Positions 21,000 through 29,935 of a DNA stretch of 55,539 nt are shown here, in pieces (the stretch's first letter is position 1; each line of letters starts with the position of its first letter). The DNA is from Thraustochytrium sp. TN22 (lineage: Eukaryota > Sar > Bigyra > Thraustochytrida > Thraustochytriidae): assembly GCA_013306675.1 (NCBI GenBank), contig JABLUY010000245.1, forward strand, positions 1 through 55,539, read 5' to 3'. A program made the translations under genes and the position numbers. A model generated the notes under the pieces. That model saw nothing but the letters and a program-made list of their open reading frames with translations, was not told where the DNA came from and ran no database searches.

Positions 21000-21568
21000 G
21001 ATTCTGCTTCGCGTCTCCGCTCGAGAAGCGATTCTGCTCGCCGCGGCTGCCTCAGGCTCGCGCGAGCGCGCGGGCTCGCGAATTTTGCGGCCTGGCTATT
21101 TGGCCAATCTGGCCAGACTGGGACGCCCCCGGCGGTCACCTGGCCGGGCGGTCCGAGCCGTCGATCTGGCCCGACGCACGACTCAACTTCCTCACAAGTT
21201 GGCTTGACAGAGATCAGATCAGCCGTTGCTCACTGGCAGTGGTCTGAGAGCAGCGACTTCAAGGGCCATTTTGCCAGCGGGCGGCGAATCCTAGCGCGAA
21301 GCAAGCCCTTGTGCGTGGTACGTACGTGACAGGCTGCTTCGCGGGGCTCGCTTGCAGGGTGAATCGATGAGTCATGGGAGCTACTGCAAGTTGGCTCGGG
21401 GTGCAGAATGACGCAAACCTCAGCAAAGACGGCTTGGCGCTCAGGACGTCGCACAACTCAGCAACGCCTGCTTTGCGCTCAGGACGGACGCGGAAAGTGG
21501 CAGGTTCCGGCGGACTCGCCATCGTCATGCACGAGTGCGGCACGAAAAGAAATGACAATGCTTAGGCT
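21000..21568. other. Spacer between the two tandem kinase/RBR genes
   Basis: 569 bp of mixed composition, less GC-rich than the genes. It should hold the promoter of the left copy and the 3' end of the right copy. Apart from a repeated phrase around TTGGCGCTCAGGACG and TTTGCGCTCAGGACG (about 21436-21488), nothing is recognised. Confidence 0.4.
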
Positions 21569-24500
21569 TCACTGATCCCATGGGTAATGAAAGTCGGTAC
21601 CGACGTTGTCCTCATCTAGGATGGGGTCGAGCAGCTCGCGGATCTTGACCTGGAGATGACGCTCGGTAACGTGCTCGCGTAGATACGCGGCGAGGCGCTC
21701 GGCACGAAGCGATGCCCAGGCCTTTTGAACGATGGGAAACTCGGCATAGTATGCGTCGAGGCCTGGAGGTTTGCGTGGGCATGTTCTGACGTGTGGATGA
21801 GCGTCGTTGCCCGCGTCGGTGAGGCACCAGGCACAGAAGTGGCATCCGCATCCTGCTCCGCCGCACTTGAGTGCACAACAGTAATCAAAGTCGTTGAAGG
21901 CCATCCCGCAGCGGGGACAGGCGACGCAGAGGATCTTGTTTTGAATGTGATGCACGTGAGGGCCGAGGAAGCCTTCGCTTCCTAGTGCCCTCATCCGTTC
22001 CTCGAGAACCTTGTTGGCCTGCTCCTCCGCGACGCGCTCGAATTTGCGTGTCATGATCTGTGTCAGGGCCTTGCAGACATCATCGTCGACGCAGCCGGTG
22101 ATGGCTTTGAGTTCAATGACACGCTCGCAGTTGGGCGACATGCACTGTACACAACCGTTCTGCTGCACATGAACACTCGTGACGCTAGGGTCGAGAGCAG
22201 CCGTAATGGCAGCGCCCATGCAGTCCCCGCAGACGAAATGGCCATCGCTGCACGTGGCGCCGGCCTCATCTGCAACATTCTCGAGACAGAGGAGGCAGGC
22301 TGAGAGCTTGACCGGCTCGGCGCCAAAGGCCGGGTGCTCGAGTGCCATGGCGGCAGACGGGCGCTCCTGTGGTGTGGGACTCTTGAGCTCCGCCACGAGC
22401 TGCGCCATGGCCCCTGAACGATCCGGACAGAGCTCCTCAAGCAGCACGCCAAAGGAGAACATGTCTGCGGACGCGGCGATCTTGTTGCGGTTGCGGGGGT
22501 CGCGGAGCTCAGGCGCCATGTACTGGAGCGTGAGCTGGAGGTTGTGGCCAATTAGGGTAATGTCGCGCTGCTGCACACCGTCAAAGTCGCCAAGGATGGG
22601 CGAGAGGCCGCGCGTGAGGAAGACGTTTGTCGGTTTGAGGTCGCAGTGCACGTGGCCGGACGCGTGAAGGTCGTGGAGGCCAGAGAGGATACCGAGGGCG
22701 ATGCGCTTGCGCGTGGCAAGGTCCGCGCCAGGATTGGCCTCGATCCAGGTGTGGAGGTCGCCGCCTGGGTAGAGCGGCATGAGGATGCAGCCGGTCTTGC
22801 CGTCGTGAAAGGCGCCGGTAACGCGCACGACGTGGGCCGAATTGATGCGCTTGAGCGCCGAGACCTGGCGGTAAAAGGCCTGCAAGCTGGCCTTGTTGAC
22901 GAGTTGGTACTTTTTCAGCACAAGCTCGGCTCCACGCTGGTCCCGAACCACCGCGACCTCGCGTCCTGGGTTGGCCGCCAGCTGACGGACGACCTCAAAG
23001 TCGGCCACACTCGTGTCGGTGAGCAGCAGGCCGAGGCGGGCGGCGTCGAGGAGCTCCTCATCTTGTTCGAGGCCGATCTTGCGGCGCCACGCTGCGCTGC
23101 GGGCGAGCTCAGGGTAGTGCTTCTCGGCGTGTGCGAGCGCCTCCTGGCGCAGGCGGCGCACCTCGCGGTTGAGGTTGCAGACACTATGCGAGGCCGCAGC
23201 GAGCTCGGTCTCGACGCGGCGCACCTCGTCCAGGTCGGTGCGGTCGATGCCGTGCTCGAGTTCATTGCGCAGCTGGCCCTGGCGATAGCGTGCCTTGCGC
23301 AGGTCGTCGCGGAGGAGACGGTCCAGCGCGTCAGAGTTCCAGGGCTGCAACCCGTCGGCGTAGTGCGTGAGGAGTCTCTGCAGCTCCGGGACGGCCTCGC
23401 TGTCGAAGCGCTCGAGCTCATGCGGCACGACGGAGGCGTAAAAGTGAGCGAGACAGAATCTGGCACGGGCCACCGCATGGCCGAGGCGGATTCGGACGGC
23501 CTCGAGCTCGCTCAGGTAGTCGTCCTGGGTTTGGACCTGAGGCGGGCGGTTCTTGTTTAGGTTCGCGCGAACATCACTCGCCAGCGCTTGACGAACGCTG
23601 CAGAGCTCCGGGAGAAGGCGAGCCAGGAGTGGGCCGAGCGTATCGATGCTGAGTGCGGTGTGTGGCATATCGCGCAGACCGACGAGAGCCGTCGCCTTGG
23701 CGTGGAGCGCCGTCATGGCGTCCCTTGCGGAGCTTTGCGTGAGGAGGTCCTCGTATTCCTCGTAGAGCTGCAGCGCGGCGACAATGGCAACCTCGCAGTC
23801 GGATGGGTCCTGAGGCAGATCGCCGCGTGAGGACTCTGCCAGTAGCTCGCTGAGCTCGGTCAGGCGCTGCGGCGAAGGGATTGATGTCTCCAGGCGCTTG
23901 TTGGGCTTGGCGAGAAGAATCTCGGCGAGGTGATCCACGAGTTCGCGGCGCTTGGCGTCACGCGCCGCGATCTTGCTGGGGTCGGCAAGCACATCCTCTT
24001 GGAGCCGAGCGAGCTCGGCTTCGAGCTGCATGGCGTGGGCCTTCTTGGCGCCAAGGTCTCGCAGTAGGTAGAAGGGTTTTTTCTCGGTCATGAGCTCCCA
24101 GTAGACGTCGAGGTTCTCCTCCTGCTGCTCGAGATGGTCGCGACGCTGCGGCAACAGCGCTGGGCCTGCCTCCATGGAGAGCCTCAGCGCCGACGCGAGG
24201 ACAGCCGTCGCGCGCATGGCCATCTCGTCAGCGTCACCCGCGGCGGATGAGCGTTCGCTGGCACGGACGAGCTCATCTTCAAAGTCGTCTGGCACAGGTA
24301 CACTCTCCTCGAAGCCGGCCTCGAAGAGCTTGAGCGCCGCAAAGCGGAGCACGATGCTGTCCTCGCCAAAGAGCATGAGCAGCTGCGACACGAGCGCGCC
24401 GCGCGAAAGGAAGTCGAGGAGCTGATGCGCCCGCCTTGCATTGAGCAGCTGAGCTGCGCGAACGAGCCTGCCACACGCCTCGCGTTTCATGTCCAGATAG

Positions 24501-25577
24501 GCGCGCTCGTTGTGAAGCCAGAAATGGGCGACGCGCTGAAAGTTGCACGATTTGGCATCGGCCTGGAGGGCCCGCACGTGGCAGCGGTCTCCGATGCCAT
24601 CTTCCTTGGCGCCGTAGGCGAGGAGGAAGCCCAGCATCAGGACGTCGCATTTCTCGTAAGCGAGTCTCACGGGCTTCTTGCCGTCCTTGTCGGCGACCTC
24701 CGGGTCGGCGCCCTCTTCGAGCAGAGTCAGCACGGTGGACGAGCTGCCCTCAAGGATGGCAAAGTGGAGCGCGGTGAAGCCTGAGGTTGGCTCCTGGAGG
24801 TCCACGCTACCCTTTTGCCTCGCGAGGCAGGTCACCATGTCCAGCGGTGCGTCCGCCCGCCTGCAGAGGCGCATGAGCGCGGTCTGCCCGTCCTCGTCGC
24901 GCAGCGAGCCGTCAGCACCGTGCTCCACAAGCTTCTGCGCAATGCGAGCGTCACTAGCATGCATGAGCGCCGTCCGCTTATGCTTGTCTTGAACGTTGAC
25001 CGCAGCACCCTTCTCCAGCAGCTTCTTGACTAAGGCCGCACGGTAGTCCTGCTTGACGCGGCACGCCAGCATGAGGACTGTCATGCCGTCGCTATCTTGC
25101 TGTGCGTTGACGTCGGCGTTGTTGAACAGAACCTTCATCGTCCTCTCGCTTCCTCCCCCGCTGCCGAGGACCTTGAGCAGCTCCCTCCGGCTGACTTGTT
25201 GGTGCTCTCGCTGCTGCGTCTGCGCCTGCGGTTGCAGCTCCTGACGCTGCTGTGGTTGCTGCGCCTGACGCTGCTGTGGAGGCTTCTCCTCACGCTGTTG
25301 TTCTTGCTGCCCCTTTTTGTTTCTTTGGTACCAGTCCCTGTTGCGGCCTTCGAATCTCGAACCCGTGCCCGCTGGCTTTGGCACGCGATCATTCTCCTGC
25401 GCCCCTTGCTTCAGCTTCGAGCTGCCCCGTCGGTCCCACAAAGCCCTGCGATCTTGGAAGCTGAGCATCTCATCCTCTTGCCGCTGCTGCTGCTGCTGCA
25501 CCTGCGAAGCAGCTGGGATGGGCTTGAGCTTCGCGTCGTCCTCCTTCTCTCCTTGCACCATCGGCTCCTGCACGTCC

Positions 25578-25637
<60 letters not shown>

Positions 25638-25855
25638 TGCTGCTGCGGTTTGTCACAGCGTGCCACTTCGTCATCCTTCGTCTTTGCTTGCTGCAGTGAT
25701 TGCAGGAGCAAGCGCTCATTCTGGTGCTCCTGCGGCTGGTTCTCCTTTCCGTCCATCTTCCGCGACGCCAAGCGCTTGCTCAGCTCGCCATGGTCCACCG
25801 GTACCCTCCGGCCGCCAAGCTCCTTCACCTTGGCCAACTTTGCGTCCTGCTCCAT
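21569..25855 (-). CDS. PolyQ, ankyrin, atypical kinase, RBR-like E3 ligase fusion (paralogue)
   Basis: 1,428 aa, one exon, ATG at 25855. From the ankyrin repeats onward it is collinear with the gene to its left: ankyrin repeats about 249-420, a long helical middle, kinase-like domain about 955-1185 with HCDLKPTN (about 1068) and the same DFD substitution (about 1090), RING (CLLCLENV...CSDGHFVCGDC, about 1188) and the RING2-like CPRCGMAFNDFDYCC...FCAWC block, ending YPWDQ. The N-terminus is quite different: no CCCH fingers, but a run of about 24 Gln (near residues 70-93) and other Gln-rich, charged sequence. This shows that the catalytic half is conserved while the head is swapped. Adjacent same-strand position supports tandem duplication. 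Confidence 0.85.
25578..25647 (-). repeat. CAG/CTG trinucleotide repeat encoding polyglutamine
   Basis: About 24 nearly uninterrupted CAG codons (CTG on the plus strand) inside the N-terminus of the polyQ-ankyrin-kinase gene. Such tracts are prone to length change. Confidence 0.9.
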
Positions 25856-26912
25856 CCTTGCTGCTGTATGCTAGGTCGCCCCTCCGAGTCCTCCCTGTTT
25901 CGGTTTTGCTTTGCCTTCGCAGGGATCGGCGAGGGAGCGAGCTACTACGAGCGAGCTACTACATCTTCACCCTCGCCGTCGCCGTCCCTGACGCAGGCTG
26001 GCCGGGTCTTGCGGGAGAGTCTGGCGAGACGCACCTGGTGTGAGCGAGGGAAAAGGGAGGCGCCTCCCCGCCCGCCGGGCCCGCCTTGGAAGCTTGGCCA
26101 GCGCCGCTCGATCAAATGTGGAAGTAATCTAAGATAAGCTACGTGCTGATTCATCCGCGCAAGCAAACGAGCAGACGCTAGCAAGCCAGAAAACCATGTC
26201 TCGCTGCGCTGGCGCGCCGCGCCGTCGTGGCCGCCGCGAGCTCGGGCTCTGGCTGAGCTTGTCCAAGGGGTCACACCGGAGACCCCCTTTTTGCAGGTCA
26301 CGGTCATGGCGGTGGCTTGGAGGCGGCGCACTGCAAGCGCTTGCAACTTGAGTCAACGTGCGACGACCCAGGCTACTCTGACTCGGACTCTGGCTTGGAC
26401 TCGGACTCTCTCACTGGCAGTGATGAGTCGCCGAACTTGAAGTCCGACTCGTCGGAGTCGTCTGTCGACGCGAAGATCCGGGCCGAGTCTGGGAGCCGGG
26501 CCGCCGGGCCCCGCAAGGGGAGAACAAGAATGGAAGCAGGACGCGGCAGGCCGCGGCACCTCGCTGGCGAGTTTGCATCCTTGTCCCGGCACCACCCTGC
26601 CGGGCTGCGCTGGCGAAGATCCGGACCGAGTCTGGGGAGCGAGAACGAAGATGGAAGCAGGGCGAACTTCGCGAAGCAGGCCGCGGCGGATCGTTCGCAG
26701 GTTTGCATGTGTTCTCTCTGACCACGGCTGGCTGAGGTTGCGCCTGTTGCGCCTTGCATTGCATGCAAGAGTCTGCGGCTAGTATCAAGTTGTTTTGCGT
26801 TGTCACAGCGCCTTGCATTGCATGCACTTGCCGCGAAGAGTCTGCGTATGTATGCGACGGACAAGGCAGGCTTCAAGTTGTTTTGCGTTATCACACAGCG
26901 TAATCATGATCG
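25856..26912. other. Intergenic region with imperfect direct repeats
   Basis: 1,057 bp without a convincing gene. It contains a GGACTC-type hexamer patch (about 26377-26412), two imperfect direct repeats (about 26470-26578 and 26613-26708, both opening GCGAAGATCCGG and closing GTTTGCAT) and a shorter pair of CCTTGCATTGCATGCA blocks near 26753 and 26811. Frames open here lack ATG starts or family resemblance. Confidence 0.5.
26470..26708. repeat. Two imperfect direct repeats of about 100 bp
   Basis: Copy 1 at about 26470-26578 and copy 2 at about 26613-26708 share GCGAAGATCCGG, CCGAGTCTGGG, ATGGAAGCAGG, GCAGGCCGCGGC and GTTTGCAT in the same order with small indels. This is a local tandem duplication of non-coding DNA. 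Confidence 0.6.
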
Positions 26913-28345
26913 TCAGAAGCGCTTGGTGACGCCCCGTCCCTTGGGGTTGTCATCCTTCCAGTCGTCCCATGCGCGGGCCTTCTCGGTGGCCTTGTCGAGG
27001 GTCTCCTGGTCGTCCTCAAGCCCCTGCTCGTGGACCTGCTTAAGGTCGAGGACGTCAGGGTTCTTCTCGCGACTGCACGAAGGAGCGGAGCGCACATGTG
27101 AGTGAGTGACCGGCTCCTGATGAATTTGCGGCGGGGCGACGAGAAACGTACTTTTCCTTTTCGCGGCGCTCGCGCTCGATGGCGTCGCGCATTTCGAGCT
27201 CTGCGAATTCCTCGATGGTCATGGTGGGCTGGCGCCAGCTGGGGCGAAAGACCTGGGAGCGAATGGTCTCGCGCGTGGAGAGCATGTCGCGGTCGATGCG
27301 GGTGACAGTCTGTGCGTGGGTGGTGGCGGTGGTTAGCGTGAGAGCCAGCCTCGGCGAGCGTTAGCGAGCGAGAGGGAGAAAAACGTACGATGCCCTTGCG
27401 GCCTGGCGCGGGCGGCGGGATGGGCGCATTGGGATTGGTGAACTGGAGGCTCATCTTGGCCATGTGTTCGAGAATTTCCTTCTCCTTGGCGGCAGCGTCG
27501 AGGTCGTCGAGGGCGTCCTTGACGGCGCAGTCGAGCGCGACCTCGGCGCTCTCGCGAGCGAGATCGGCGACGGCATCGGCGTCGTTGCCAGCCTTGTCGA
27601 TGCGCGCGTGCAGGTCCTGGAGGTGCTGCTTGGCGGCGCGCGCCTTGCGGAAGCGGTCCATCTTGATTTCGCGCGCCTGCTGCGGCGGGAGCGTGGCGGC
27701 GGTGTTGTCCGGGTCGTCGGAGGCGCGCTGGAGCGCGGCGAGCGCGATCTGGTCGTGGTCGTCGAGCGCGCCGGCGGTCTTGCAGGTCTCGAGGAAGGCC
27801 TCGAGGAGCGTGGAGCCTGCGCTGACGGCGCGGAGGCGGGCGGCGCCGGTGGGATCCTGCGGGGTAAGCTTGAACTCGAGCTTGCCTGCATAGTAGTTGG
27901 CGAGCAGCAGCGGGATGGTGCCCGGGTCCATGTCTGCGAGACGCTCGTTCTTGGACACGAGCTGCAGCCTGCGCATGGCCTCTGCGCACATGTCCATGCA
28001 CTTGATGGCCTTGGACACGTCGTCCTGCAGGCCCGGGTCGCTGCCTGGCTTGTCGGAGGCGTCAATGGCGTCATAGAGCGCGCGCGCTTCGCGAAAGGCG
28101 GCGTGCAGGTCCTCCTCGCTCAAGATGACCCAGGCGTCCTGGCGCTCCTGCTGCTGGTCCTGCTGCTGCTGCTGCTGCTTTTCGGAGGGCTGACCGGGCT
28201 GGCGCAGGCGGCCGGCGGCGCGCATCTGGAGCGCCTCGGCCTCCTGCAGCAGCGCCTCGTCCTCGTCCTCCTCCTCCTGGCGCGCGGCCGCGACGATGGC
28301 GGCGGCCTGGGCCGCGGCCGCCTGCTCGCGCTCCTGCAGGTCCAT
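26913..28345 (-). CDS. TAP42: TAP42/IGBP1 (alpha4) regulator of PP2A-type phosphatases, 3 exons
   Basis: Spliced model of 424 aa: exon 1 27389-28345, exon 2 27152-27309, exon 3 26913-27072. Both introns are 79 bp, with GTACGT donors and CAG acceptors, phases 0 and 2. Splicing restores the family's C-terminus: TMTIEEFAELEM, then KAREWDDWKDDNP-type sequence seen here as RAWDDWKDDNPKGRG. The helical N-terminal TAP42 domain is present (e.g. LLANYYAGKLEFKL, residues about 150-165), preceded by a Gln-rich extension. TAP42/alpha4 binds and stabilises catalytic subunits of PP2A, PP4 and PP6 downstream of TOR in the cytosol. It is divergent from SF3B4, 272 bp apart. Confidence 0.92.
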
Positions 28346-28617
28346 GGCGCCGCGCCGCGGCGAGCCTGGCGGGGCGAGCGAGCGGGCGGGCGGGCGGGCG
28401 GTTGGGCGCGGGTGCGCCTGCGGCCTGCTCCCTCGCGCGCGCTCCTCTCGCTGCGGCGAGTTGGAGTCGGATGGTGATTGCTAGCCCGCCCGACCCATGA
28501 GTGGCGCGGCAAAGCAAAGCAAAGCCGCAACGACGACGGCCGGCGCGCGCGCGCGCGGCAGCGGCGGCGGCGGCGGCGGCGGCAGCAGCGGCGGCGGCGG
28601 CGGCGGCGGCCGGCAGC
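28346..28617. promoter_or_regulatory. TAP42/SF3B4 bidirectional promoter with a CGG-repeat leader
   Basis: 272 bp between the two start codons. The SF3B4 side carries a (CG)n run (about 28543-28557) and then CGG/GGC triplets almost uninterrupted from about 28561 to 28612, ending six bases before the ATG. An out-of-frame ATG at 28497 opens a 187-codon frame that overlaps the SF3B4 start and could lower its translation if included in the mRNA. Confidence 0.5.
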
Positions 28618-29622
28618 ATGAGCTCTGCCGCGGCGCAGCAGCGCAACAGCGAGGCGACGTGCCACGTGGGCAACCTGGACGAGCGCGTGACGGAGGACGT
28701 GCTCTGGGAGCTCTTCGTGCAGTGCGGGCCGGTGGCGAGCGTGTTCACGCCCAAGGACAAGGTGACGGGGAAGAACTATGGGTATGGGTTCGTGGAGTTC
28801 AAGCAGGCGTCCGACGCCGAGTACGCGCACCGCGTCATGAACATGGTGAAGCTGTTCGGGTCGCCGATCCGCATCAGCCGCAGCTCGGGCGACCGCACGT
28901 CCGAGGTCGGCGCGAACCTCTTCGTGGGCAACCTGGACCCGATGGTGGACGAGAAGCTCCTGCACGACACGTTCTCGACGTTTGGCACGGTCTTGAGCGC
29001 GCAGGTGAAGATGAGCGAGGGTGCGCAGGGCGCCTCGCACTTTGGGTTCGTCGTCTATGACGCCTTCGAGGCGTCTGACCTGGCCATCCAGTGCATGGAC
29101 GGTCAGTTCTTGTGTAATCGTCAGGTCCGCGTGCAGTATGCCTTGAAAAAGGGGTCCAAAACGGAGCGGCATGGGTCGCAAGCCGAGCGGCTGCTGGCCG
29201 CCGAGATGCAGGCCAAGCGTGGCGGCAAGGCGAACGGCAAGCCAACGGCGATGGCGGCGGCGGCGGTGGCGGCACCACCGGTCGTGCAGCACGCGAGGCC
29301 GCCACCGTTGCCAGCTGCGTGGCAGGCGCCTCCGCAGGCACCACTGCCGCAGCAGCAGGCGCACATGCACCCGCAGCAGTACTACAACACGCCGCAGTAC
29401 TTGATGCACCCACCCCCCTACATTCCGCCAGCACCGCAGCAGTACTCGTACCCACCAATGATGCATCAACAGAGGGCGGCGCCGCGGGGGCCTCCGCCGC
29501 CCATGCCGGCGCCGCCGCCTCTCCCGTTCCGGCATCAGGGTGGGCCACCACGGCCACCGCCAAGGCCGGTTCCTCCGCCGCGGCCTGCGCCACCTCCTCT
29601 ACCTGCTGGAAGCAAGTCTTGA
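28618..29622 (+). CDS. SF3B4: Splicing factor 3B subunit 4 (SAP49/Hsh49)
   Basis: 334 aa from the ATG at 28618. Two RRMs follow each other closely: RRM1 about 13-91 (HVGNLDERV, GYGFVEF, MVKLFGSPIRI) and RRM2 about 99-176 (LFVGNLDPMVDEKLLHDTF, HFGFVVYD). The linker and post-RRM2 sequence (YALKKGSKTERHGSQAERL) is diagnostic of SF3B4. A long Pro/Gln-rich tail completes it, as in the animal protein. SF3B4 is part of the U2 snRNP SF3b complex and contacts pre-mRNA near the branch site. Codons upstream of 28618 in frame are Ala/Arg homopolymer from the CGG repeat and have no ATG. Confidence 0.95.
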   Translation: MSSAAAQQRNSEATCHVGNLDERVTEDVLWELFVQCGPVASVFTPKDKVTGKNYGYGFVEFKQASDAEYAHRVMNMVKLFGSPIRISRSSGDRTSEVGANLFVGNLDPMVDEKLLHDTFSTFGTVLSAQVKMSEGAQGASHFGFVVYDAFEASDLAIQCMDGQFLCNRQVRVQYALKKGSKTERHGSQAERLLAAEMQAKRGGKANGKPTAMAAAAVAAPPVVQHARPPPLPAAWQAPPQAPLPQQQAHMHPQQYYNTPQYLMHPPPYIPPAPQQYSYPPMMHQQRAAPRGPPPPMPAPPPLPFRHQGGPPRPPPRPVPPPRPAPPPLPAGSKS

Positions 29623-29935
29623 GGAGAGACGAAGGGATTTCTCAGCCCTCTGACCGTGACAATGATGCTGCGAGCGTTGGCTTTAGGCTAACGACCATCG
29701 TGGTGGTGGGGATGATGATGCCACGAGCACCTTGTCACCCATCCAAAGTGGCATTTTCTTTCCTGTGTGCCATGTCGTCGCAATGTCCTCACAGTAGTGT
29801 CGTCATGTGTCAATTAAAAGCTGGCAGGTGCAGGCAGGCCAGGCCATTCACGCCAAGAGTTGCTCACTGTTTTCAGGCCCTTACCTGTCGTAATCTACTT
29901 TTCAGATAAAGAAAAATTCATCTGGGGCGGTCGAG
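29623..29935. other. 3' region between convergent SF3B4 and glutamate-cysteine ligase genes
   Basis: 313 bp, clearly less GC-rich. ATTAAA-like (about 29814) and ATAAAG (about 29907) motifs lie on the plus strand and may serve SF3B4 polyadenylation. No gene is seen. Confidence 0.4.

Noticed and set aside
26317-26721. 134-codon plus-strand frame in the TAP42/polyQ spacer
   Set aside because: It starts with TTG, consists of duplicated non-coding blocks, and has no recognisable domain.
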